From a virus: a stretch of DNA of 64,000 nt. Numbering within the stretch: the stretch's first letter is position 1; each line of letters starts with the position of its first letter. The stretch spans positions 1 through 64,000 of the IMG/VR virus record IMGVR_UViG_3300008107_000208; one strand, 5' to 3'. Shown here piece by piece: positions 18,393-25,694 of the stretch. The translations under genes were made by a program, and so were the position numbers. The notes below the pieces were generated by a model. The model had not been told where the DNA came from. It did no database searches and was given only the letters and a program-made list of their open reading frames with translations.

Positions 18393-18737
18393 ATGGCTAA
18401 AATTAAACCAGGAAACTTTTGTCCACTTATTAAGAAAGACTGCATTGGTCTTAAGTGTTCATGGTACACTCAGATGAGAGGTACTAATCCAAACACAGGA
18501 GAACCAGTTGATGAGTGGGGGTGTGCAGTAACTTGGATGCCTTTTATGGCAGTTGAAATAGCACAAAAATCAAATCAGACTGGAGCAGCAGTAGAGAGTT
18601 TTAGGAATGAAGTTGTGCGAGCAAACTATCAAAACCAAGAACTTTATAAAGAAGCACTTAAGCAACAAATTATTCCTGCACAAATTACACCACTCAATCA
18701 ACCTATAAATATCTTAGAAGAAGGTAAAGAAGAATGA
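18393..18737 (+). CDS. Conserved hypothetical protein (114 aa)
   Basis: A soluble protein with an N-terminal cysteine set (NFCPLIKKDCIGLKCSWY) and a later Cys in DEWGCAVTWMP, which may bind metal, followed by a helical C-terminal half. It lies between a fibre gene and a tail-assembly-chaperone-like gene and overlaps the latter by four bases (ATGA). Function unknown. Confidence 0.55.
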   Translation: MAKIKPGNFCPLIKKDCIGLKCSWYTQMRGTNPNTGEPVDEWGCAVTWMPFMAVEIAQKSNQTGAAVESFRNEVVRANYQNQELYKEALKQQIIPAQITPLNQPINILEEGKEE

Positions 18738-19249
18738 GAATTACACTTATTCCAAGTGATAAAACAATTGGAATTGATAATGAGTTTTATCGTAATATTG
18801 AACAGGATTTTTCTTGGATTCCGTCAAATATTCATGCTGTTCAATGGTATGATACCTGGGGTGAGATTGAGTATATTGATGGATCTCCCAATAAAAGAAT
18901 TGAGGAGTTGGGTATTTTTGAACAGGCAGTTTTGGATTTTAATAATGAAAAGGAAAGAATTGATACTGAACTTGAGGCATTAAATAAAGAGAATGAGGAG
19001 AAAAAAATTTTAGAAGAATTGGCATTGGAAGCAGCAAGAAATTACTGGAAAGAATTTAGAAATATAAGAGATAGTCTTTTATCTAGATGTGATTGGACTC
19101 AATCTCCAGATTCCCCACTAACAGAAGAAAAGAAAGATGAGTGGGCAACATATCGTCAGATATTGCGAGATCTCCCAGTTATTATTAGTGATCCAAAACC
19201 AATGGTTAATGATTTAAATCACGAGAATTGGCCAACTAAACCAGATTAA
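18734..19249 (+). CDS. Tail fibre assembly chaperone-like protein
   Basis: A 171-residue protein. The C-terminal part (RDSLLSRCDWTQSPDSPLTE then WATYRQILRDLP) matches the phage tail-assembly chaperone pattern seen next to tail fibre genes in many phages. The middle is a charged helical segment (about residues 65-110). It overlaps the upstream gene by four bases. It probably helps fold or attach the fibre encoded just upstream. Confidence 0.7.
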   Translation: MRITLIPSDKTIGIDNEFYRNIEQDFSWIPSNIHAVQWYDTWGEIEYIDGSPNKRIEELGIFEQAVLDFNNEKERIDTELEALNKENEEKKILEELALEAARNYWKEFRNIRDSLLSRCDWTQSPDSPLTEEKKDEWATYRQILRDLPVIISDPKPMVNDLNHENWPTKPD

Positions 19250-19250
19250 T

Positions 19251-19568
19251 ATGATATTTTTTGATAATGATGTTTTTAAGTTAAGTGAGAAGTTGAATGT
19301 CACAACCATAAATTATGGTTTGACTGATATTAGTATACTTGATAATTTTTATTGTGATTTAGATGCGGTTAATTGTGAGATAGAAAAACTACCTATAACT
19401 TTAGTGGGTGGTCTTTACAAACCAGATAATGGTAAAAAATATATTGATGGTAGAAAAATTTATATTCAGAACATGAGGGGAACTGAACTACCATATCTAG
19501 TGAATGATCAGTTAAAAAAAGTAGTTTCAAAAATTTCAAAAAATAGTTTGACTGAACCAACTACATAA
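19251..19568 (+). CDS. Possible truncated DUF6445-like protein
   Basis: A 105-residue protein. The segment ILDNFYCDLDAVNCEIE parallels VVDNFYANPYAVREFAL in the 2OG-oxygenase-like protein at 22977, and GKKYIDGRKIYI fits the next block. The C-terminal double-stranded beta-helix with the iron ligands is missing. It could be a remnant of a full-length gene or a stand-alone N-terminal domain. Confidence 0.45.
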   Translation: MIFFDNDVFKLSEKLNVTTINYGLTDISILDNFYCDLDAVNCEIEKLPITLVGGLYKPDNGKKYIDGRKIYIQNMRGTELPYLVNDQLKKVVSKISKNSLTEPTT

Positions 19569-19599
19569 GGTATAATACTTCTATATCACCTTTACTTGA

Positions 19600-20832
19600 A
19601 TGGATTATAAGTTCAGCATTATTTCGCCATCCCACAAGAACACTCCCTACCTTCAAGAACTCTACGAAAGTCTGTGTGCTCAGACTTATGAGAACTGGGA
19701 GTGGATTTTGTGGTTGAATGGTAAGTTTAACCGTAGCAAACTCTCTCCAGAAATTGAGAATGATGGGAGGGTAAAGATCTACGAGTGTAATGAAAATAAT
19801 CCTAACGTTGGGTTTCACAAGAGCAAGGCATTCCATCTTGGTTCTGGTGATGTCCTTGTGGAAGTTGACCATGATGATATGATCACACCAGACTGTCTGG
19901 AAGAACTTAACAAGGCATACCAAGACGAGAGTGTTGGTTTTGTGTACAGTGATGTTGCTGTGTATGATGATAACTTTGTTCCTTATAATGAGCAGCATGG
20001 TTGGTCTTACTACTTCTACAATTTTCGTGGTAAAGACCGTTATGTGATGAACTCTTGGCGTCCAACTAGTCAGGCATTATCATTCATCTGGTATTCTCCT
20101 GACCATGTTAGATCTTGGAGAAGGAGTGTTTATCAATCAATCGGTGGGCATAATGTTCAATTAAGTATATGTGATGACCACGAGTTGATGATAAGAACCT
20201 ATCTGAATACGAAGATGTATCATATTCAAAAACCTCTTTACATCTATAGGGTTTATGGTGACAATACTTACCTAGAAAGAAATGCTCAAATTCAAACTAA
20301 GACCGTAGACCTTTATTATGAGTATGGATATCAACTTGCAGAGAAAGATGCAGAAGACCGTGGACTTCTGAAAGTTGATATTGGTGGTGGACTTTATCCT
20401 CGTCCTGGTTATGTAACCATTGACCAGGAGGGTGCTGATATTACTTGTGACCTGAATGATGGCATCCCACTTCCTGATAATAGTGTTGGTGTTTTGAATG
20501 CAAGTCATGTTCTAGAGCACCTGAGAGACCCTGTTAAGTCAATGAGAGAAATTCATCGGGTCCTTGCACACGGTGGTTGGGCAATGATTGAGGTTCCTTC
20601 TACTGATGGTAGGGGTGCATTCCAAGACCCAACTCACGTTAGCTTCTGGAATGAACATAGTTTCTGGTATTATACCAACAAACAGCTAGCAAACTTCATT
20701 AGAAACTATGATATTCGCTTTCAAACGTATCGGTTAAATACTTGGGAAATGGCACCACATATTCCTGTTGTCACTGCTTGGTTGACAGCAATTAAGGATG
20801 AAGAACGTTTCCCTGGAATTCTTGCAATTTAA
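19600..20832 (+). CDS. Glycosyltransferase family 2 / methyltransferase fusion
   Basis: A 410-residue two-domain enzyme. Residues 1 to about 235 are a GT2 domain: FSIISPSHKNTPYLQELYES, the metal site VEVDHDDMITPDCLEEL, and CDDHELMIRTY near the end. Residues about 255-400 are a class I methyltransferase of the Methyltransf_11 type: KVDIGGGLYPRPGYVTID is motif I and VLNASHVLEHLRDPVKSM is the post-motif. Its GC content appears higher than in the first sugar block, so it may have a different origin. It is followed by glf six bases on. Confidence 0.85.
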   Translation: MDYKFSIISPSHKNTPYLQELYESLCAQTYENWEWILWLNGKFNRSKLSPEIENDGRVKIYECNENNPNVGFHKSKAFHLGSGDVLVEVDHDDMITPDCLEELNKAYQDESVGFVYSDVAVYDDNFVPYNEQHGWSYYFYNFRGKDRYVMNSWRPTSQALSFIWYSPDHVRSWRRSVYQSIGGHNVQLSICDDHELMIRTYLNTKMYHIQKPLYIYRVYGDNTYLERNAQIQTKTVDLYYEYGYQLAEKDAEDRGLLKVDIGGGLYPRPGYVTIDQEGADITCDLNDGIPLPDNSVGVLNASHVLEHLRDPVKSMREIHRVLAHGGWAMIEVPSTDGRGAFQDPTHVSFWNEHSFWYYTNKQLANFIRNYDIRFQTYRLNTWEMAPHIPVVTAWLTAIKDEERFPGILAI

Positions 20833-20837
20833 TTTTT

Positions 20838-21863
20838 ATGGCACTTGCATATGTAATCGGCGCAGGAACAGCAGGTTCAACTGCCGCTAGAATTTTAAAA
20901 GATAATGGGTGGGATGTAGAAGTATTTGAAACTAGATCTTATATTTCTGGTAATTGCTACGACTATATTGATGAAAAGACCCGTTGTATTGTCCATGCAC
21001 ATGGTCCACACGCAATTCATACTAATAGTGAGAAAGTCTGGAACTGGTTGCATCAGTTTTCGGAGTTTAATGATTTCTCAGTCAAGGTCTGGGCAAATAC
21101 TAAACTGGGTAAAATCCCCATTCCTTATAATGATACGTCTGATAGAATTATTGGACGACGACTTTCTGATGAAGAAATTATTGATTTAGTCTTCAGGGAT
21201 TATTCTGAAAAGATGTGGAATACTCCCTTTGAGGAACTTCCTCAGAGTATTCTTGCACGACTAGCAGTAAGAAATCCTGGTGAAGAAACTTACTTTGTGA
21301 ATAACAAGTATCAGGGTCTTCCTAAGTATGGATTTGTTCGGATGTTTGAAAACATTCTGGATGGTATCCCCGTTCATTTGGATACACCCAGAGATGAGTG
21401 GAGAAAACTGAAAGACAAGTGTGACCTGTTGGTTTATACTGGTAAGGTTGATAATTACTTTGATTATCAGTTTGGCGAATTAACTTATCGCTCTTTGAAT
21501 TTTGAACACGTCTATTGCCCTAAAACTCTTTATATTCAACTGAATGAATGTAATAAAGAGAATGGATGGAACCGTGCAATTGACCATTCCTACTGGTATA
21601 AACAGGATGTAGAAACAACAATTGTCACAAGAGAGTATCCTGTTCCTCACGTTGATGGTGTGAACAATCCATATTATCCAATGATATTTGGTGAGTATCT
21701 CAGTCAGTTCAGACTGTATGAACCTCTGATGCAGGCAGAAAAGAACACAGTATTCACTGGAAGAACTGCTACTTATGAATATCTGACGATTGATGAAACC
21801 ATCATCAAGACTGCTAAAAAACTGAAGAAACTTGGACTATCTGATTCTATTTTAACGCCATGA
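20838..21863 (+). CDS. glf: UDP-galactopyranose mutase
   Basis: A 341-residue FAD enzyme that turns UDP-galactopyranose into UDP-galactofuranose. The FAD-binding loop is VIGAGTAGSTAA at residues 6-17, and SGNCYDY and HAHGPHAIHT follow as in the family. YSEKMWNTPFEELP and the ETTIVTREYP segment fit the substrate region. Its last four bases overlap the next glycosyltransferase, which implies that galactofuranose is a donor used by the local transferases. Galactofuranose in phage-modified glycans is inference. Confidence 0.9.
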   Translation: MALAYVIGAGTAGSTAARILKDNGWDVEVFETRSYISGNCYDYIDEKTRCIVHAHGPHAIHTNSEKVWNWLHQFSEFNDFSVKVWANTKLGKIPIPYNDTSDRIIGRRLSDEEIIDLVFRDYSEKMWNTPFEELPQSILARLAVRNPGEETYFVNNKYQGLPKYGFVRMFENILDGIPVHLDTPRDEWRKLKDKCDLLVYTGKVDNYFDYQFGELTYRSLNFEHVYCPKTLYIQLNECNKENGWNRAIDHSYWYKQDVETTIVTREYPVPHVDGVNNPYYPMIFGEYLSQFRLYEPLMQAEKNTVFTGRTATYEYLTIDETIIKTAKKLKKLGLSDSILTP

Positions 21864-22975
21864 AGAAAACTAAACTATGTCTCAATGTAATGCTTGGAAA
21901 TGAGGAGCACGTCGTTGAGAGAATGCTTAATTCTTGTTATAAGCACATTGACTATTGGATTATCCAGTGTAATGGTAACGACCGCACTCAACAGATGGTT
22001 GAAGACTTTTTTCAACAAAAAGGTATTCCTGGATTTACCTACAATGTAGAATGGCACTATCCTGGTTGGAATAGTGATGACTTGGTTCAGAAATGTACAG
22101 AGACTGACCACGGTTGTGACTGGTTATTCAGAATTGATGCTGATGAACAACTACACGTTGATGATGACTTTGATTGGAGTGTTTTAGAAGATACTTCAAT
22201 TGATGCCTGGGATGTTACGGCACAGTCTGATAATTGTATTTGGTATCGTTGCCGTCTATGGAATACAAAAATTCCCTGGAGGTTTAGGCACGACAAGAGG
22301 CACGAGTGTATTCTGAAACCTGGATGTGTTCCAACGGGAGAAGAGTTTCCAAGAATAAGTCTGGCAAGAGGATTTAGACACATCATTATTAACGATGGTC
22401 GGACTTGGGTAAATCCAACTAAGTTCTTTACTGATGCTGTTGAACTTGAGAACCAACACATTTCCAACAACACAATGCTAGAGGATGTTTATCACTTCTG
22501 GTATATTGCTAAAAGTTATAATGATGCTGCTTATGGTACTTATCCTTTAGGTGAAACGCATAATCAGGAGATGGCACGTCGTGCTTTATTTTATTATGAA
22601 GAGTATCTGAATTATCGATTTAATTATCATCAACTTGGATATGTAACTGGTATTGATGAGATGGCATATTTTACTTTATGTGCTATGGGAGACTTGAATC
22701 GAACTTGCAATAATTTTGAAAAAGCAATTGACTGCTATATTCGTGCAGAAGAATGGTGTCCACCAAGAAATGAACATCTTGTGGGATTATCTGAGTGCTA
22801 CAGAACTTTAGGTGATTATCAGATGATGAAGATGCAGACGGAAAGATTGATTGATCCGAGCAGAGTTAATCCTTTTCCCACATATCACTTCCTTGTCAAT
22901 AGTAACTATTATATAGATACCGGTGATTATGGAAAATCGCTTCATCAAATCGTATGTGAAAACTTATGCAATTGA
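21860..22975 (+). CDS. Glycosyltransferase family 2 with TPR-like tail
   Basis: A 371-residue protein. The GT2 domain starts LCLNVMLGNEEHVVERML, with WLFRIDADEQLHVDDDF as the metal-binding DxD site. The pattern is close to SunS/WaaE-type transferases that act on proteins or lipopolysaccharide. The C-terminal third (MAYFTLCAMGDLNRTCNNFEK ... RAEEWCPPRNEHLVGLSE) is TPR-like. It overlaps glf by four bases. Confidence 0.8.
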   Translation: MKKTKLCLNVMLGNEEHVVERMLNSCYKHIDYWIIQCNGNDRTQQMVEDFFQQKGIPGFTYNVEWHYPGWNSDDLVQKCTETDHGCDWLFRIDADEQLHVDDDFDWSVLEDTSIDAWDVTAQSDNCIWYRCRLWNTKIPWRFRHDKRHECILKPGCVPTGEEFPRISLARGFRHIIINDGRTWVNPTKFFTDAVELENQHISNNTMLEDVYHFWYIAKSYNDAAYGTYPLGETHNQEMARRALFYYEEYLNYRFNYHQLGYVTGIDEMAYFTLCAMGDLNRTCNNFEKAIDCYIRAEEWCPPRNEHLVGLSECYRTLGDYQMMKMQTERLIDPSRVNPFPTYHFLVNSNYYIDTGDYGKSLHQIVCENLCN

Positions 22976-22976
22976 T

Positions 22977-23561
22977 ATGAAATACCTTCCAGTCTCATCA
23001 ATAAATAGACAGTCGCAGAAAACTATATGGGTTGTTGATAATTTTTATGCTAACCCATATGCTGTAAGAGAATTTGCTCTTCAGCAAGAGTTTTCTGAAG
23101 ATTTAAATTATTTCAAAGGAAGTCGTTCAAAAGAACAATACTTCGTTCCTGGAACAAAAGAAGCATTTGAAAAAATCATGGGTATCAAAATCCGTGAATG
23201 GGAGTCTCATGGAATGTGTGGTCGTTTTCAATACTGTACCTCACAAGATGCCCTTGTCTATCATCACGATGGTCAAACCTGGGCTGCTATGATATATCTC
23301 AACCCAGATGCTCCTTATTGTACAGGAACTTCTCTTTACGCTAGTAAGAATGGTGCTAGGAGAACTGGTGACCCCAACTTTACGGATGATGTATTTGCTG
23401 GTGGTTTTTACGATGAAACCAAGTTTGAGTTAGTTGACTCTATTGGTAATGTCTTCAATAGACTATTCATCTTTGACGCTCAAAATATTCACGCAGCATC
23501 AAAATACTTTGGTCAAACCAAAGAAGATTCACGACTCTTTCACATTTTCTTTTTCGACTAA
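22977..23561 (+). CDS. 2OG-Fe(II) oxygenase-like protein (DUF6445 type)
   Basis: A 194-residue protein with the marks of a 2-oxoglutarate/iron(II) oxygenase: H96-H-D98 in VYHHDG, distal His172 (NIHAAS) and Arg186 (SRLFHIFFF). The beta strands WAAMIYLNP and RLFIFDAQ fit the jelly-roll. Start 22977 is chosen because it falls just after the upstream stop; an upstream GTG at 22923 and ATG at 22929 would give up to 212 residues. Such enzymes hydroxylate proteins or sugars. The substrate is unknown; the setting in a sugar block next to collagen-like fibres is suggestive. Confidence 0.7.
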   Translation: MKYLPVSSINRQSQKTIWVVDNFYANPYAVREFALQQEFSEDLNYFKGSRSKEQYFVPGTKEAFEKIMGIKIREWESHGMCGRFQYCTSQDALVYHHDGQTWAAMIYLNPDAPYCTGTSLYASKNGARRTGDPNFTDDVFAGGFYDETKFELVDSIGNVFNRLFIFDAQNIHAASKYFGQTKEDSRLFHIFFFD

Positions 23562-23563
23562 AA

Positions 23564-23806
23564 ATGAATTTTACAGTTTACTCAAAAGAAGGTTGTCCAT
23601 ATTGCGACAAAGTAAAAAAAGTCTTAGAGTTGACAAACACTCAGTTTGTCGTGTATACTCTTAGTGAGGACTTTACTAGAGAAGAATTCTATTCTGAATT
23701 TGGTGAAGGTTCTACCTTCCCTCAGGTTATTTGTGATGATAAAAAGCTAGGAGGTTCCGTTGACACAATCAGATTCCTCAAAGAACAACAAGTCATCAAG
23801 TCATAA
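23564..23806 (+). CDS. Glutaredoxin
   Basis: An 80-residue glutaredoxin. The redox site is C11-P-Y-C14, the cis-proline is in T51-F-P53, and LGGSVD is the glutathione-binding loop. It reduces disulfides, most likely for ribonucleotide reductase or other phage enzymes. It follows the oxygenase by two bases. Confidence 0.92.
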   Translation: MNFTVYSKEGCPYCDKVKKVLELTNTQFVVYTLSEDFTREEFYSEFGEGSTFPQVICDDKKLGGSVDTIRFLKEQQVIKS

Positions 23807-23814
23807 CATAAATA
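23807..23814 (+). promoter_or_regulatory. Late promoter core
   Basis: CATAAATA lies directly after the glutaredoxin stop and 10 bases before a strongly structured stretch. It would start a transcript that begins with that structure. Confidence 0.5.
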
Positions 23815-23823
23815 AAAACAAGA

Positions 23824-23987
23824 GTCACGTAAACCGTGGCGTTGATTTACTGCTTAATGGAGGTAAGAGAAAGCAAACGCAACCATTCCATATCATCTTC
23901 GAAAAGATGGTTTGCTTTCTGAATCGGGAAGTTACCATCTATTTTGAATTTTCCTTTAAGTCAAGGAAAAGAATAGTAGTTTCCCGA
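23824..23987 (+). ncRNA. Candidate structured RNA or 5' leader, three hairpins
   Basis: Hairpin 1: GTCACG (23824-23829) with CGTGGC (23835-23840). Hairpin 2: an 11-bp perfect stem AGAAAGCAAAC (23868-23878) with GTTTGCTTTCT (23910-23920), stacked on CATCTT-CGAA-AAGATG (23894-23909), with a 15-base bulge on the 5' side. Hairpin 3: TCGGGAA (23924-23930) with TTCCCGA (23981-23987), then CTATT with AATAG, then TTTTCCTT (23949-23956) with AAGGAAAA (23963-23970). It fills the gap between glutaredoxin and the gene at 23998. No known RNA family is recognised. An open frame also crosses the region. Confidence 0.65.
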
Positions 23988-23997
23988 GGCAAAAGAA

Positions 23998-24228
23998 ATG
24001 TTAGCAGTTAGTCTAGTTTTTGGTTCATTCATGACCGTATTGTTTCTTATTGTGGGACTTATAGGTGGTTGGGTAGCAAGAGAATATATGATGAACTATC
24101 GGGAGATTCCAAGACCTCACCCCGAAATGTTCGATAACCAGGGTAACCTGATTCCAGATGAGGTGATTGCATTTAACTTTGAAAACTATCATGACTACGA
24201 AATCAACGACGAAGAAGACGACGAGTAA
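23998..24228 (+). CDS. Small membrane-anchored protein (76 aa)
   Basis: One N-terminal membrane span (LAVSLVFGSFMTVLFLIVGL, with GGWVAREY after it) and an acidic cytoplasmic tail ending NDEEDDE. Its start follows the structured leader at once. It overlaps the next gene by 38 bases. Function unknown; the fold resembles small inner-membrane phage proteins. Confidence 0.65.
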   Translation: MLAVSLVFGSFMTVLFLIVGLIGGWVAREYMMNYREIPRPHPEMFDNQGNLIPDEVIAFNFENYHDYEINDEEDDE

Positions 24229-24805
24229 CACTACCAATACAAAACCAAGGACTGTTAAGGTTTCTACCTCACTAGAACTCCCTAATAATCCACTGGTTTT
24301 TGAGGTTCTTGATCTAGTATCGAAACAAAAAACCAAAGCAAAAAAAGTCGAAGTTCTGAAAAAATATGAGGATATGTCTCTTAAGATCATCCTCATTTGG
24401 AACTTTGATGAGAGTGTTGTAAGTGTTCTTCCACCAGGGGAAGTTCCATATTCCTCTTATGATGAACAAACTGTAAACTCTGGTACACTTTCTACCAAAA
24501 TCAGTCAAGAGACACGTAGAATGTATGAGACTGGTTCATTCTCAATGGGAGTGACTGATCAGCAGGCTAGAACTACTATTCGTAAAGAGGCGAAGAACTT
24601 TTATTTCTTTGTGAAAGGTGGTAATGATAGTATGAACAGCATTCGTAGAGAAAGTATGTTTATCAATCTTCTCCAAGGTTTACACCCACTTGAAGCAGAG
24701 ATTATTTGTCTTGTAAAAGATAAAAAACTAACCGACAAATACAATCTTACTCAGGATGATGTTGCTGAAGCATTCCCCGATATTCAGTGGGGCAATCGTT
24801 CTTGA
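24191..24805 (+). CDS. DUF6433-like conserved phage protein
   Basis: A 204-residue protein. After a lysine- and threonine-rich start it reads LELPNNPLVFEVLDLVSKQK, KAKKVEVLKKYEDMSLKIIL and WNFDESVVSVLPPGEVPY, which I associate with a family (DUF6433) common in T4-like phages of cyanobacteria. The C-terminal part has MNSIRRESMFINLLQGLHP. Start 24191 (ATG) is preferred over the frame's upstream codons because it lies within the end of the previous gene in a coupled arrangement. Its role is unknown. Confidence 0.7.
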   Translation: MTTKSTTKKTTSNTTNTKPRTVKVSTSLELPNNPLVFEVLDLVSKQKTKAKKVEVLKKYEDMSLKIILIWNFDESVVSVLPPGEVPYSSYDEQTVNSGTLSTKISQETRRMYETGSFSMGVTDQQARTTIRKEAKNFYFFVKGGNDSMNSIRRESMFINLLQGLHPLEAEIICLVKDKKLTDKYNLTQDDVAEAFPDIQWGNRS

Positions 24806-24806
24806 T

Positions 24807-25067
24807 ATGGGAAAGGGTATCAATATTATTCACATAAATTGTGATCCTTCTTTTGCTGACGATAAGAGTCTTCCAAGAGATTCTTATCTAGTATCTTATG
24901 GTGATAATGATGAAGAAAAGTTTGATGTAGTTCAAGGTCTTCGCTCTGATATCTTTGACCACTATTGGGATAAGTATCGTGATGTAAGACGAATGGATTG
25001 GACTCAAGGTACAGTCAATCCAAAGTCATGGGGTTATAATGTGCCTGAAAAGAAAAAGCGAAAGTAG
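24807..25067 (+). CDS. Hypothetical protein (86 aa)
   Basis: ATG at 24807, two bases after the previous stop, gives an 86-residue charged protein (GKGINIIHINCDPSFADD ... SYLVSYGDNDEEKFDV) ending in a basic KKKRK tail. No motif is recognised. It ends a transcription unit closed by a terminator-like hairpin. Confidence 0.6.
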   Translation: MGKGINIIHINCDPSFADDKSLPRDSYLVSYGDNDEEKFDVVQGLRSDIFDHYWDKYRDVRRMDWTQGTVNPKSWGYNVPEKKKRK

Positions 25068-25107
25068 TTTCCAATATCGCTAATAATTTTTCCGGCAAAA
25101 TTTTCTT

Positions 25108-25140
25108 GCGTGAGGGTTTTCACAAATCTTCACGCTTTTT
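25108..25140 (+). terminator. Terminator-like hairpin
   Basis: GCGTGA (25108-25113) pairs with TCACGC (25130-25135), followed by five Ts; the loop is 16 bases. Confidence 0.55.
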
Positions 25141-25200
25141 AGTATAATATAGATACCATTTAGTATCTTATGTTACTGTTTTCACACATATAAGACCTAT

Positions 25201-25244
25201 ATAGGATGAATAGGGGTATAATAATCCCCTAACGTTCATCCTAT
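25201..25244 (+). promoter_or_regulatory. Hairpin with embedded TATAAT before the small-gene cluster
   Basis: ATAGGATGAA (25201-25210) is fully complementary to TTCATCCTAT (25235-25244), and TAGGGG (25211-25216) to CCCCTA (25226-25231), with a 3-base ACG bulge. The loop holds TATAAT (25217-25222). If this is the -10 element, transcription starts near 25229 and the mRNA begins just before the riboswitch-like CGTTC at 25233, with the ATG only about 14 bases in. Confidence 0.5.
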
Positions 25245-25485
25245 GACTAAAGCACTTTTGCTTTTAGCATGGGTTCCACTTCTTTCTGTTTCAACGCCAC
25301 GACTTATACAGAATCCATATCCTGTGACTATAAGTTGTGACGCAGCGTGGGAACTAATGGACATCGTTAAAAACGACGATGTAGTAGACCAAAGAAGAGA
25401 AGACCGATTGCTATTAGAACTCCGAAAGGATGTTGTTCAAAGGTGCTAAAAACTGAATAGGACGCAAGTAAGCCGACTCGGAACG
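25233..25485 (+). ncRNA. Glutamine-II (downstream-peptide) riboswitch-like unit 1, split by an ORF
   Basis: P1 would be CGTTC (25233-25237) with GAACG (25481-25485). P2 would be TCCTAT (25239-25244) with ATAGGA (25457-25462). After P2 comes CGCAAGTAAGCCGACTC (25463-25479), close to the conserved core of glutamine riboswitches (CGnAAGUAGG ... GGAACG). Uniquely, the P2 loop of about 212 bases contains the complete gene 25243-25449. The pairing was read by eye and needs folding and covariance tests. Confidence 0.6.
25243..25449 (+). CDS. Small protein with signal-like N-terminus (68 aa)
   Basis: It starts TKALLLLAWVPLLSVSTP, a hydrophobic leader resembling a signal peptide or anchor. It continues with YPVTISCDAAWELMDIVKN and a basic, charged helix ending VVQRC. 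The start codon overlaps the 5' strand of riboswitch-like P2, so folding of the unit could hide it. No known family. Confidence 0.6.
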   Translation: MTKALLLLAWVPLLSVSTPRLIQNPYPVTISCDAAWELMDIVKNDDVVDQRREDRLLLELRKDVVQRC

Positions 25486-25488
25486 GAT

Positions 25489-25660
25489 CGTTCATCTATG
25501 GAGCAACTCTTTTTATCTTGCTTACAGGCACAACTTCTCATTAGTAGAGTTAATGCTAGTAACTTCGTCACTGACCATGAAAAAATTGGTCTCATATTAG
25601 AAATTGAACAAGTCACAAAGAAAGGTTGTTTCATAGACGCAAAAGCCGACTGAAGGAACG
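25489..25660 (+). ncRNA. Glutamine-II riboswitch-like unit 2, split by an ORF
   Basis: P1: CGTTC (25489-25493) with GAACG (25656-25660). P2: TCTATG (25495-25500) with CATAGA (25632-25637). The core CGCAAAAGCCGACTGAAG (25638-25655) matches unit 1 (CGCAAGTAAGCCGACTCG) closely. The P2 bases differ from unit 1 yet still pair perfectly, which is compensatory evidence for the fold. The loop holds gene 25498-25653, whose ATG lies wholly inside P2 and whose stop lies in the core. Only three bases separate units 1 and 2. Confidence 0.6.
25498..25653 (+). CDS. Small protein (51 aa) inside riboswitch-like unit 2
   Basis: Reads EQLFLSCLQAQLLISRVNAS, then a helical acidic segment, and ends CFIDAKAD. The final codons (GACGCAAAAGCCGAC) are also the conserved riboswitch core, so protein and RNA constraints overlap. 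No recognised family. The ATG is base-paired in the proposed structure. Confidence 0.5.
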   Translation: MEQLFLSCLQAQLLISRVNASNFVTDHEKIGLILEIEQVTKKGCFIDAKAD

Positions 25661-25694
25661 GGACTAACCATCTCATTTCTTTAGGAGAAAACCA

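Noticed and set aside
22923-22976. Extended N-terminus of the oxygenase-like gene from GTG 22923
   Set aside because: It would overlap the preceding gene by 53 bases; the ATG at 22977 directly after the stop is simpler.
23760-24011. 83-codon frame starting at TTG with AGGAGG upstream
   Set aside because: The AGGAGG lies in the codons for the conserved glutaredoxin LGGS motif, the start is a rare TTG, and the frame crosses long perfect stems better explained as RNA. A coding role is not fully excluded.
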